Shown piece by piece: positions 53,561 through 62,388 of a DNA stretch of 64,000 nucleotides. Source of the stretch: Affinundibacterium flavidum (lineage in GTDB: Bacteria; Pseudomonadota; Gammaproteobacteria; Burkholderiales; Burkholderiaceae_D); assembly GCF_014284175.1 (NCBI RefSeq), contig NZ_JACOGA010000022.1, positions 1 through 64,000 of the forward strand. The letters run 5' to 3'. A program made the position numbers and the translations under genes. The notes under the pieces were generated by a model. That model made no database searches and was not told where the DNA came from. It was given only the letters and a program-made list of their open reading frames with translations. The stretch's first letter is position 1; each line of letters opens with the position of its first letter.

Positions 53561-55300
53561 TTAAAACTCTTCCCAATCATTATCATCACTTTTCGCAGGA
53601 GCCGCTCTCTTTGGTGCTGGCTTTGCTGCAGGCAGAGATTTGACCGCCGCTCTTGGCTTCGCAACTGCTGCTGGCGCTGGCTCTACCCGACGTGCTGGCG
53701 GCGTTGCTGGACGATTCGCAAAAGCATTTTCCCCTGGACTCAATTTAAAAATACTGACCACCTTAGCCAATTCACCAGCCTGATCTTGCAAGCTCTGTGC
53801 AGCGGCAGCCGCTTCTTCTACCAAGGCTGCATTCTGCTGTGTCATGCCATCCATTTCAATAATGGCGAGATTGACTGCTTCGATGCCAGTACTTTGTTCT
53901 TGGCTAGCAGCACTGATCTCGGCAATGATATCGGTCACATGACGCACGCTAGAGACGACTTCATCAATCGTTGCACCAGCTTGTCCTACCAGTTTACTAC
54001 CTACTTCAACTTTTTCAACTGAATCGCCGATTAAGGTCTTAATTTCTTTTGCAGCAGCTGCACTACGTTGCGCCAAACTACGGACTTCGGATGCAACCAC
54101 GGCAAAACCACGGCCTTGTTCACCTGCACGAGCCGCTTCAACAGCTGCATTCAATGCCAAAATATTCGTTTGGAAAGCGATACCGTCAATCACACTAATA
54201 ATATCGACGATTTTCTTCGCGGACTCATTAATCGAGCTCATGGTATCTACTACTTCGGCTACAACGACACCACCTTGACGCGCAACATCAGAAGCAGAAG
54301 CTGCCAATTTATTCGCTTCACGTGCATTGTCCGCATTTTGCTTAACTGTCGTCGTCAATTCTTTCATCGACGCGGTCGTTTTTTCTAGTGAACTTGCTTG
54401 CTGTTCAGTACGTGAGGACAAATCCAGATTACCAGTAGCAATTTCACGTGACGCAGTAGCGATCGTATCGGTACCAACCCTAACCTGTCCGACGATATTG
54501 ACCAAACTGTCACGCATGGTCTTCATCTCTGCTAATAAGCTTTCTGTATCGCCATTGTTCGTGTCGATAATGCCCGACAAATCGCCGGCCGCAATCTGAC
54601 TTGCGATATCAGCTGCATAGTCAGGCTCGCCACCCAATTGCTTCAACAAGCTACGAGTAATAATGACTGCAGCAATAATACCTAACAGCAAAGCCAGACC
54701 ACCCAACATCAAAAGCACATTACGTGCATTGCCAAATGCTGATTTCGCTTCGTCAGCCACTACGGCATTTTGCTTATCTTCGAGCGCGACTAATTCATCT
54801 AAGACTTTGTACCACTCATCCTGCACGGGGCGAATTTTTTTGATCAAGGCAATCGTTGCGCCTTCAGGATTGTTCGCAATGCCTAAGTCGCGCGCCATAT
54901 TCGGCAGGGACGCCGCGGCTTTTTCTTTTTCTTTTAACTTAGTTATCAAGGTGCGCTCAGCGGAAGATCCACTCTCACCTTTGAGCATGTCAGCCAGTTT
55001 GCTTTCTTTATCACCATAATTTTTTGACTGCTCGTCGATCTTTTTCAGATCTTTCGCCATGTCATCAATATCGGTCAATAAAGTAAGATTACGCAATGAC
55101 ACTTGGCGGTCATAGACGATCGCTCGCATATCTATAATTAAGCGACTTTTTACATTACTCACATTCACAATGTCTTCAAGTCGATCTTGAATCAACGCCA
55201 TTCTCGAAATGCCCAGGCTAGTGACGGCAATGAGCAATATCAGGACAAGTGCGAAGCCGAGTCCGAGGCGCTTACCCACTTTCATTGTAGTTAAGTTCAT
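53561..55300 (-). CDS. Methyl-accepting chemotaxis protein
   Basis: This is a 579-residue chemoreceptor. The first transmembrane helix is about 12-33. A four-helix-bundle periplasmic ligand domain (about 34-188) follows, then a second helix (about 190-213), HAMP (about 214-266), and a signalling domain with the invariant tip EAARAGEQGRGFAVVASEVR. An alanine- and proline-rich tail ends in DDNDWEEF, similar to the xWxxF pentapeptide that tethers CheR methyltransferase. It signals to CheA and CheW and steers flagellar motion. The ligand is unknown. No other che genes lie here. Confidence 0.95.
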   Translation of the reverse strand: MNLTTMKVGKRLGLGFALVLILLIAVTSLGISRMALIQDRLEDIVNVSNVKSRLIIDMRAIVYDRQVSLRNLTLLTDIDDMAKDLKKIDEQSKNYGDKESKLADMLKGESGSSAERTLITKLKEKEKAAASLPNMARDLGIANNPEGATIALIKKIRPVQDEWYKVLDELVALEDKQNAVVADEAKSAFGNARNVLLMLGGLALLLGIIAAVIITRSLLKQLGGEPDYAADIASQIAAGDLSGIIDTNNGDTESLLAEMKTMRDSLVNIVGQVRVGTDTIATASREIATGNLDLSSRTEQQASSLEKTTASMKELTTTVKQNADNAREANKLAASASDVARQGGVVVAEVVDTMSSINESAKKIVDIISVIDGIAFQTNILALNAAVEAARAGEQGRGFAVVASEVRSLAQRSAAAAKEIKTLIGDSVEKVEVGSKLVGQAGATIDEVVSSVRHVTDIIAEISAASQEQSTGIEAVNLAIIEMDGMTQQNAALVEEAAAAAQSLQDQAGELAKVVSIFKLSPGENAFANRPATPPARRVEPAPAAVAKPRAAVKSLPAAKPAPKRAAPAKSDDNDWEEF

Positions 55301-55636
55301 GTCTATTCAACCAAGTAAGGAAGTTCAAAATTTCTCAATATTTGCATTAATTTTTAATATTAAAAATAACAAATTTGAGTCTTATATTTTTAGACAATAA
55401 GGATAAAACATCATTCTTACTGAGACGTGCGGGATTGGCGCGAGCGACAAGTCCACTGCTTGGTTAGAATATACCCCATTTTTGCCTGTTGGCAAGTCAC
55501 CTGGTGGCAAAAAACCACTAGAATCGACCCTGTGAGAATAAATAATACGACAATTAAAAATTTCTCCTAGGGAATTTTACACGTAAGTACTGATTCTCTC
55601 AATAAAGATTTTTTCGTTATAAATCAAACACATCCA
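55301..55636. other. Intergenic stretch between chemoreceptor and ptsI
   Basis: This 336-bp AT-rich stretch lies downstream of ptsI and upstream of the chemoreceptor gene, both on the minus strand. TTTTTGCC at 55479-55486 and GGCAAAAA at 55506-55513 form an 8-bp hairpin that might end the pts transcript. I see no sigma-28 promoter match. Confidence 0.4.
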
Positions 55637-57406
55637 TCAGCTTTGTGGTGTAAAAACCTGCTCACGAACCCCTACTAAAAGTTCTTGTATGACGTGCGGA
55701 TCATAGGTGCGTAAAATCTTCTTAATACTTGTCTCCAATTCCGCGATATTTGTACCGAGAATCTCTTGTTTGATTTCCGGAAGCAAAGCCGCTGGCATCG
55801 AAAGTTCACGAAAACCCATGCCGATTAACAGACGGGTTAACTTGATATCACCAGCCATACCGCCACAAATTGCCACAGGGATTTCTGCTTTTTCTGCTGC
55901 ACTAACAGTCATGTGCAACAGCTGAAGAATAGCTGGATGCGTATCATTGTAAAGATGCGCAACCTCGTGATCAGCGCGATCGATCGCCAGCGTATATTGG
56001 ATTAAATCATTCGTGCCTATTGATAAAAAATCGAGTTTCTTAACAAACATCGGCAAGCTCAATGCAGCGGCAGGTATTTCTATCATTGCACCGACTTGCA
56101 CCGCTTCATCGAATGCAACTCCTTCAGCACGTAGCGCATCTTTTGCTTGTTCTATCATCGCTAAGGACTGATCGATTTCGAACGCATGCGCGATCATCGG
56201 AATCAATATATGTACGGTGCCGAACGCTGATGCGCGCAAGATCGCTCGCAGCTGTGTCAAAAATATCTGAGGCTCTTTCAAGCAATAACGGATAGCCCGC
56301 AAACCCAATGCCGGATTCAAAATATTATGCTCGCTATGATCCATGGGCTTGTCCGCCCCCACATCCAGAGTACGAATCGTAACGGGCTTGCCTTTCATGC
56401 TTTGCACTGCGCGTTGATAGGCGAGGAATTGTTCTTCTTCACTTGGCAATTGATGTTCGGCACCAGTCCGTCCCATGAACAAAAATTCAGAACGGAATAA
56501 ACCAACACCGCTGGCGCCAGCTTCCAAGGCGGCATGCGCATCCTCAGGAAGTTCAATGTTCGCCAGCAAAGTGACTTCAATGCCATCTAAAGTAATAGCA
56601 GGAGTTTTCTTTAATTTGCCGAGTTTTTTTCTGGCTTTGAGTAACACCGCCTGTTGGTTACGGTACTGGGCAATCAACAAAGGAGATGGTGCAACGATCA
56701 CCACGCCGGCATCACTGTCGATGATGAGCCAGTCATCTTGCATGATCAAATGCGATGCATTACCCAAACCCACGACAGCAGGAATACCAAGACTACGCGA
56801 CACAATCGCCGTATGCGAATTGGTACCACCTTCGTCCGTCACGAAACCGGTGAAGGCGACATCGCGAAATTGCATCATGTCAGCAGGCGAAATATCTTTA
56901 GCAACGACTATCATATTCGCGTTGCGTTCATCCACGCCTAAGGCGCGTGGAATCTGATGCGCACTACCGGTCAAAATCTTCAATACACGTTCGGCGACTT
57001 GTTGAATATCGGCTTTGCGCTCACGCAGGTATTCGTCTTCAATCTCATCAAACTGCGCCGATAATGCATCAACTTGCGTGACCAAAGCCCATTCCGCGTT
57101 GTAATGACGGGTGCGGATAATATCCAGCGGCATTTCCGACACCATAGGGTCGGACAAAATTAAAGCATGTACATCGAGAAAAGCGCCTAACTCAGTGGGC
57201 GCGTCGGTTGGCAGCTCTGCCCAAATAGATTGCAAATCTAACTGCACGCGAGCAATCGCTTGTCGCAGGCGTTCAACTTCAGCTTCCACCTGTTCTTGTG
57301 CGATCAGATAATGCTTAACGTCCATTGCTGCGGGTCGCAACAGATGAGCACGGCCTATCGTAATACCGCGTGAAACAGGAATACCTTGCAGAGTAAAGGA
57401 CGCCAC
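55637..57406 (-). CDS. ptsI: PTS enzyme I
   Basis: This 589-residue cytoplasmic enzyme takes phosphate from phosphoenolpyruvate and passes it to HPr. The phosphohistidine is His198 in DEGGTNSHTAI. The PEP-binding Arg and Glu region (GVGLFRSEFLF) and the C-terminal Cys in PVAICGGMAGD are all present. It is the last gene of the gshA-gshB-EIIA-HPr-EI unit. No EIIB or EIIC is encoded in this window, so sugar import is not its evident job. Confidence 0.96.
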   Translation of the reverse strand: MASFTLQGIPVSRGITIGRAHLLRPAAMDVKHYLIAQEQVEAEVERLRQAIARVQLDLQSIWAELPTDAPTELGAFLDVHALILSDPMVSEMPLDIIRTRHYNAEWALVTQVDALSAQFDEIEDEYLRERKADIQQVAERVLKILTGSAHQIPRALGVDERNANMIVVAKDISPADMMQFRDVAFTGFVTDEGGTNSHTAIVSRSLGIPAVVGLGNASHLIMQDDWLIIDSDAGVVIVAPSPLLIAQYRNQQAVLLKARKKLGKLKKTPAITLDGIEVTLLANIELPEDAHAALEAGASGVGLFRSEFLFMGRTGAEHQLPSEEEQFLAYQRAVQSMKGKPVTIRTLDVGADKPMDHSEHNILNPALGLRAIRYCLKEPQIFLTQLRAILRASAFGTVHILIPMIAHAFEIDQSLAMIEQAKDALRAEGVAFDEAVQVGAMIEIPAAALSLPMFVKKLDFLSIGTNDLIQYTLAIDRADHEVAHLYNDTHPAILQLLHMTVSAAEKAEIPVAICGGMAGDIKLTRLLIGMGFRELSMPAALLPEIKQEILGTNIAELETSIKKILRTYDPHVIQELLVGVREQVFTPQS

Positions 57407-57460
57407 GTGGCCTCGCTAAGTGTTAGTAGGTAAGAGAAAAAACGCGCGACAAAATCAGAA

Positions 57461-57730
57461 TTATTCGCCTTCGCCGAAACGGTCGTTGATCAAGGCCGCA
57501 ATCGCGTCAAAACAGGCTTGCTCATCTTCACCGTTCGTTTCCAGCAAGACTTTAGTGCCTTTTCCGGCCGCCAGCATCATCACGCCCATGATAGATTTTC
57601 CGTTAACCCGACGGTTATTTCGCGTCAACCAAACTTCACATTTAAATTTACCACCTAACTGTGTCAGCTTTGCTGAAGCGCGCGCATGCAAACCGAGTTT
57701 ATTAATAATTTCAATTTCTTGTTGAATCAT
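57461..57730 (-). CDS. ptsH: Phosphocarrier protein HPr
   Basis: This 89-residue phosphocarrier has the phosphorylated His15 in LGLHARASAKL. It also has the regulatory Ser46 in VNGKSIMGVMML, which in Burkholderiales is often modified by HprK. It lies between EIIA and enzyme I in the pts operon. It is complete and typical in length. Confidence 0.96.
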   Translation of the reverse strand: MIQQEIEIINKLGLHARASAKLTQLGGKFKCEVWLTRNNRRVNGKSIMGVMMLAAGKGTKVLLETNGEDEQACFDAIAALINDRFGEGE

Positions 57731-57783
57731 TTTTCTTCACTTTACTTCAAGGTATTCGGTTCAAAAAAATTGCCGCAAGCAAG

Positions 57784-58191
57784 CTAATTTTGTGCAATAC
57801 GAATGCGGTTTTCTACACGGGTTGCGCCATTCTGACCGCCAGCAAGCGCCATCTCGACCACCACATCTAATTGATCCTGACGATAGGTGATAGCTCTCAA
57901 CAACATAGGCAGGCTGATGCCCGCGATCACCGCGATCTGGCTGGCATCCGCCATTTGTGGACAGCAATTGGATGGCGTACCACCAAGAATATCGGTCATG
58001 ATCAGCACTCCAGACCCATCATCCAAACGAGCAACCGCCTCACTTGCCAGGCGGCGTACATCATCTACATTTTGGTCGGCAACAACGTCGATCGCTTCTA
58101 AGCGCTCTGGTTTACTGCGAAAAACATGCGAGGCAGCCTGCACAAAAGCACTTCCCAAAGGCGCATGTGTTAATAAAAGTAAACCTACCAT
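57784..58191 (-). CDS. PTS EIIA, mannose (fructose) family
   Basis: This 135-residue cytoplasmic EIIA domain takes phosphate from HPr on His9 (LLLLTHAPLGSAF). The family core GSGVLIMTDILGGTPSN is intact. The usual EIIB, EIIC and EIID partners are missing nearby, a state common in betaproteobacteria, where the truncated system probably has a regulatory role. It lies between gshB and ptsH. Confidence 0.93.
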   Translation of the reverse strand: MVGLLLLTHAPLGSAFVQAASHVFRSKPERLEAIDVVADQNVDDVRRLASEAVARLDDGSGVLIMTDILGGTPSNCCPQMADASQIAVIAGISLPMLLRAITYRQDQLDVVVEMALAGGQNGATRVENRIRIAQN

Positions 58192-58238
58192 GCTACGTTC
58201 CTAATTCAAGTCAAAACATTTCACGAATTCCACCGCTG

Positions 58239-59189
58239 TTATTTAGCAAGAACCCGTTTTTCTAGTGCATCGATAAACATCGCGGCCACATTCACACCAG
58301 TTTGCTGGAATATCTCCTGGAAGCAAGTTGGACTAGTCACATTCACTTCCGTCAGGTAGTTGCCTATCACATCTAATCCTACCAGCAACAAGCCGCGTTC
58401 GGATAGTATTGGCGCTAAAGTCTGTGCGATTTCGAGGTCACGTTCAGTTAGTTTTTGTGCGACGCCGATGCCACCGGCTGCCAAATTACCACGCACTTCC
58501 CCATTTTGTGGAATTCGCGCCAAGGCGTATGGCACGACGCTTCCATCTATCAATAAGATGCGTTTGTCGCCGTGTACAATTTCCGGAATATATTTTTGCA
58601 CCATAATGGTACGTTGTTGATTATCCGTCAGCGTTTCAATGACGGAACCTAAATTCATTCCATCTTCACGCACCCGAAAAATCCCAGCGCCGCCCATGCC
58701 ATCTAAGGGCTTCAAAATAATGTCGCGATGCTGGTCAAAAAAAGCACGAATTTTTTGCTCATTACGAGTCACCAGAGTCGGTGTCGTAAATTGCGGAAAT
58801 TGCGCGATACTCAATTTCTCATTGTGATCACGAATTGCTGAGGGTTTGTTAAACACCCGCGCACCTTGGCGCTCTGCAATATCCAGCAAATACGTTGCAT
58901 AGATATACTCCATATCAAATGGCGGATCTTTACGCTGCAAGACAGCATCAAACTCATGCAAATGACATTCGTGCAGTTCACCTAATTGATACCATTGATC
59001 GGCATCGCCAGTTAACTGCACTTCCTGCACGGACGCGCTAACTACACCCGCAGTCAATGCCATATCAGCTGGGCCGAATGCAAAAATTTTGTGCCCACGC
59101 TTTACCGCCTCCACCATCATGGCGTAGGTGGAATCTTTATACGTCTTAAATTGCGCTAAAGGATCGGTAAGAAAAGCAAATTTCATCAT
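58239..59189 (-). CDS. gshB: Glutathione synthetase
   Basis: This 316-residue ATP-grasp enzyme joins gamma-glutamylcysteine and glycine. The start is the first of two adjacent ATGs at 59189 (MMKFAFLTDPL); reading on upstream gives no homologous sequence. The conserved VLQRKDPPFDMEYIYATYLLD, ILKPLDGMGGAGIFRV and LTEVNVTSPTC blocks match E. coli GshB closely. It follows gshA after 10 bp. Confidence 0.96.
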   Translation of the reverse strand: MMKFAFLTDPLAQFKTYKDSTYAMMVEAVKRGHKIFAFGPADMALTAGVVSASVQEVQLTGDADQWYQLGELHECHLHEFDAVLQRKDPPFDMEYIYATYLLDIAERQGARVFNKPSAIRDHNEKLSIAQFPQFTTPTLVTRNEQKIRAFFDQHRDIILKPLDGMGGAGIFRVREDGMNLGSVIETLTDNQQRTIMVQKYIPEIVHGDKRILLIDGSVVPYALARIPQNGEVRGNLAAGGIGVAQKLTERDLEIAQTLAPILSERGLLLVGLDVIGNYLTEVNVTSPTCFQEIFQQTGVNVAAMFIDALEKRVLAK

Positions 59190-59199
59190 AGGTTTAGAC

Positions 59200-60498
59200 T
59201 CAATAAATTTCTGGGTTTGGATCGGTTTTCTCAAGCTCAAGGGACGCTGCCAATAATGCCAAGCGCGCCACCACACCATACATGTAAAAACGATTCGGTG
59301 CAGCCGTACCCGGTTTGGCGCGCATGTCTGGCACTGCGTGTTGCTGCGCAAATGCGAGCGGCACAAATTCCATCCCTGGCGCATTCAGATTTTCGTCTAT
59401 GCCACGATCTTGATGTACACGATAGAAACCACCTACCACGTAACGATCTATCATATACACGACTGGCTCAGCCACACTTTCGTCAATTTGCTCAAAGGTA
59501 TACACACCCTCTTGCACAATATAATCGTGCACTTCACGACCATCTTTGACGACGGTCATTTTATTGCGCTGTTTTGAATTCAGATCGCGGACTTCACGCG
59601 AATCACGCACAGTCATGATGCCCATCCCACAGGTTCCGGCATCCGCTTTCACAATCACGAATGGCTTATCTTTGATGCCGTATTCTTTGTATTTCTTTTT
59701 GATCTTCGCGAGTATGGTGTCGACGGTCGCCATTAATCCATCCAAGCCTGTGCCCGCTTCAAAATCAACATCGCCACATTTTGCAAAAAATGGATTGATC
59801 AACCATGGGTCAATATCCACCATTTTTGCAAACTTCTTCACGACCTCATCGTAACTGGCGAAGTGATTGGTTTTACGTCGCATTGCCCAACCAGCGTGCA
59901 AGGGCGGTAACAACGTCTGCTCGTGAATGTTTTCTAAGATAGCCGGAATGCGTGTCGATAAATCGTTGTTCAACAGGATCGTGCAAGGATCAAAATTCTT
60001 CAGACCTAAACGACGCCCATTTGCGGATCGCTGCAAAGGTTCCAACACCAGTTCACCACCTTCGGGCAAGGTAATCGTTTTGTTCTCGGTGCAGCTTTCA
60101 TCCAAATTACCTAGTCGTACATTCAAACCAGTCTGGCGATAAATCTGCATCTGACGCGCGATGTTTTGCCAATACGAGCCATTACATGGGCGATCCTCGG
60201 GAATCAATAATAGGTTACGCGCATCGGGACAATATTTTTCAATCGCTGCCATTGAAGCCTGGACTGCCAGCGGCAACATTTCCGAACCCAGATGATTAAA
60301 CCCACCTGGAAATAAATTGGTATCGACCGGTGCCAATTTAAAACCGGAATTACGCATATCGACAGAACAATAAAATGGCGGGGTATGTTCCTGCCATTCA
60401 AGCCGGAACCAACGCTCAATCGACGGAGTCGCTTCCAGAATTTTCTTTTCAAAATCGAGCAGTGGACCGTTTAAAGCGGTGGCGAGATGAGGAACCAT
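59200..60498 (-). CDS. gshA: Glutamate-cysteine ligase, proteobacterial type
   Basis: This 432-residue enzyme makes gamma-glutamylcysteine, the first step of glutathione synthesis. It belongs to the non-E. coli-type GshA family found in betaproteobacteria and acidophiles. The start at 60498 (MVPHLATALNGPLLDFE) has AAAGG seven bases upstream. Conserved blocks include PVDTNLFPGGFNHLG near residues 55-70 and VIVKADAGTCGMGIMTVRD. It heads the gshA-gshB-EIIA-ptsH-ptsI unit. Confidence 0.95.
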   Translation of the reverse strand: MVPHLATALNGPLLDFEKKILEATPSIERWFRLEWQEHTPPFYCSVDMRNSGFKLAPVDTNLFPGGFNHLGSEMLPLAVQASMAAIEKYCPDARNLLLIPEDRPCNGSYWQNIARQMQIYRQTGLNVRLGNLDESCTENKTITLPEGGELVLEPLQRSANGRRLGLKNFDPCTILLNNDLSTRIPAILENIHEQTLLPPLHAGWAMRRKTNHFASYDEVVKKFAKMVDIDPWLINPFFAKCGDVDFEAGTGLDGLMATVDTILAKIKKKYKEYGIKDKPFVIVKADAGTCGMGIMTVRDSREVRDLNSKQRNKMTVVKDGREVHDYIVQEGVYTFEQIDESVAEPVVYMIDRYVVGGFYRVHQDRGIDENLNAPGMEFVPLAFAQQHAVPDMRAKPGTAAPNRFYMYGVVARLALLAASLELEKTDPNPEIY

Positions 60499-60668
60499 AA
60501 TAACCTTTACAAACTCAGAAGCATGTTGCGGCAACCATGTAGCAAACAATGTAGCAACCAGGGTCGCGCAGTCATGCACAAACTATCAGTGAATCAATCT
60601 TTACAACTTGGGGCAGAATCATGATTCACAAGATCACAATCCCCTGAGTACTATAAGTGATTTTTTCA

Positions 60669-60704
60669 CTTGTTTTTATACTCGTTTTTATGCTCGTTTT
60701 TATA
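60669..60704. repeat. 12-bp tandem repeat near the ABM gene 3' end
   Basis: Three copies of a CTYGTTTTTATR-like unit run from 60669 to 60704. The last one touches the stop codon of the monooxygenase gene. The repeat makes an artificial hydrophobic reading frame on the plus strand, which I reject as a gene. Confidence 0.6.
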
Positions 60705-61008
60705 CTTGCGCTGATTTGGCTAACAAATCGAAATGTTCGACAACAGGCGGTACCGCAAAAAATGGACCGACTATGCTGCGCCATGCGGCAAATGCTTCCG
60801 ATCCGCGGAAGTCAATGGTATGGTTTTCTAAAGTCTCCCAAAATATCATCAAGATATAACGCTCAGGTGACTCTATTCCCTTATTGACTTTAAATCCACG
60901 AAAGCCCTTCGCATGGGCGATGACCTCATTTAAGCCTCGTTGAATCGCCACATCAAATTCAGCTTGTTGTCCAGGATGGATGCAAATTTCTGCCAGTTCT
61001 AAAATCAT
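60700..61008 (-). CDS. Antibiotic biosynthesis monooxygenase (ABM) family protein
   Basis: This 102-residue protein has the ABM/dimeric ferredoxin-like alpha-beta barrel fold. It opens MILELAEICIHPGQQAEFDVAI, and the central strand reads RYILMIFWETLENHTIDFRGSEAF. Relatives act as small cofactor-free oxygenases or as heme- or quinone-handling proteins. The reaction here is not known. It is encoded between gshA and the AI-2E transporter gene on the same strand, with 58 bp to the latter. Confidence 0.85.
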   Translation of the reverse strand: MILELAEICIHPGQQAEFDVAIQRGLNEVIAHAKGFRGFKVNKGIESPERYILMIFWETLENHTIDFRGSEAFAAWRSIVGPFFAVPPVVEHFDLLAKSAQV

Positions 61009-61066
61009 ATTAAACCCTTCTGTAATGTATATCTAATCAATGTTTCAGCAATCTCATGCCTTGCCC

Positions 61067-62080
61067 TTACACCATGCCACGTTCACTCAATTCTTTCTTG
61101 ATGTAAGAATAGAAAACGGGGGCGGCAACGATGCCTGGTAAGCCGAATAAAGTTTCCATCACCAAAATCGCCGTCAATAATTCCCAAGCTTTGGCATTGA
61201 CTTGTGAGCCAATAATTTTCGCATTTAAAAAATATTCTAGCTTATGAATAATCACCATGAACGCTAAAGAGATTGCCGCCATATGTAATGAATATGACAG
61301 GCTGACAATCACGATGACCGTGTTCGATATGATATTACCAATCACTGGTATCAAACCTGCGACGAAAGTAATCGCGATCATACTTTTCACCAAAGGCAAA
61401 TGAACCCCGGCAAGCGGCAAAATCACCGCCAGAAAAATCCCTGTAAATGCAGTATTAATCAAGGAAATGCGCACTTGCGCAAATACCACCCGATGAAACA
61501 TGTCAGCCAAGTTAGCAATCCTTTGTTGCAGAGCTGCCGCAAATGGGCGGTAATGATGGACACTGCTCACGTCTTGTAAGGCAACCATACTGCCGATCAC
61601 CATCCCTAACAACAAATGCACGATCAAATGACCAGCTTCTTGTCCTAGGACTTTGGCTTCACCCGCGTGTTCGCGCAAGGTCTCGGTCAAAATGCGTTTT
61701 AATGCATCCACGTCTTCTGGTAAATAAGTGGTCAGCCAAACTGGCAATTGCTGTCTCGAAGTTTCCAGCAAATCTGCCAACTTTTGCATCAAGCTTTGCA
61801 AATTCCCCGCGTCACTCCGTAAAAATATCACGACTCCCCAAATCCCCAGGCTGATCGTTAAGATCATCAGGAAAGAGAGAAAAGCGACTGCGATTAATCG
61901 CGCTTGTTGATTGCTAAATTTGCGCTGTATGGTGGGCGTTAGCAAACGTACCAGCGAATACAACAATAAACCAGAGAATAACGCGACCAGTAGCCCAGCT
62001 TTTAACACCAGCAATAATCCCAAGCCGGCACAAATATAGGAAGCGATCAGAGGCATTGAAGGTTTAGTCGTAACGTGCAT
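61067..62080 (-). CDS. AI-2E family transporter
   Basis: This is a 337-residue inner-membrane protein with about eight hydrophobic segments. The start at 62080 is supported by GAGGAAA upstream; a longer frame to 62161 is not. The family motifs are visible in the second half: IPVIGNIISNTVIVIVSLS, then the last helices near FLNAKIIGSQVNAKAWELLTAILVMETLFG. Relatives include the autoinducer-2 exporter TqsA and Na+/H+ antiporters, so the cargo is open. It is not in a clear operon. Confidence 0.87.
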   Translation of the reverse strand: MHVTTKPSMPLIASYICAGLGLLLVLKAGLLVALFSGLLLYSLVRLLTPTIQRKFSNQQARLIAVAFLSFLMILTISLGIWGVVIFLRSDAGNLQSLMQKLADLLETSRQQLPVWLTTYLPEDVDALKRILTETLREHAGEAKVLGQEAGHLIVHLLLGMVIGSMVALQDVSSVHHYRPFAAALQQRIANLADMFHRVVFAQVRISLINTAFTGIFLAVILPLAGVHLPLVKSMIAITFVAGLIPVIGNIISNTVIVIVSLSYSLHMAAISLAFMVIIHKLEYFLNAKIIGSQVNAKAWELLTAILVMETLFGLPGIVAAPVFYSYIKKELSERGMV

Positions 62081-62388
62081 AGATTTCCTCAATTGTGATG
62101 GAGCAGAAAAGTAGTTGGGGGCGAAGTTGAAAAATTCAGGTTTTCTGAAAGAGAAAAACAAAGTATTAACATGCTAACGGGATTTGCCTCGAAAATCATT
62201 GTTATCACGAAAATAAGCTGTTTCTTTTTACACAGTAAAACCTGATGTCCCCATGGAAAATACGCATAGTATCGGTAAATCAGAGTCTATTGCAGAAGGT
62301 TTATAGTATGATCTTGGCACCTAATCACTATCCGTGATTAAAGTAATTCTCCTACTTCCCAACAAAAAAATCGCGCTGCAACCGGCCT
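62081..62388. other. Divergent intergenic stretch before the membrane diguanylate cyclase
   Basis: This 308-bp AT-rich gap should hold the promoters of the AI-2E gene (minus) and the cyclase gene (plus). I see no gene and no clear palindrome. A TGGCAC at about 62313 lacks the partner element for a sigma-54 promoter. Confidence 0.4.

Noticed and set aside
55479..55513. Hairpin considered as a definite terminator of the pts operon.
   Set aside because: It lies more than 120 bp past the ptsI stop and the stem is only 8 bp with a 19-nt loop, so I kept it as a weak possibility only.
60657..60887. A plus-strand frame encoding a hydrophobic repeat (LVFILVFMLVFI).
   Set aside because: The hydrophobicity comes directly from the 12-bp T-rich tandem repeat, and the frame overlaps the monooxygenase gene.
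62313..62330. A TGGCAC resembling a -24 element upstream of the membrane diguanylate cyclase.
   Set aside because: There is no TTGC at the correct -12 spacing, unlike the site at 9891-9906.
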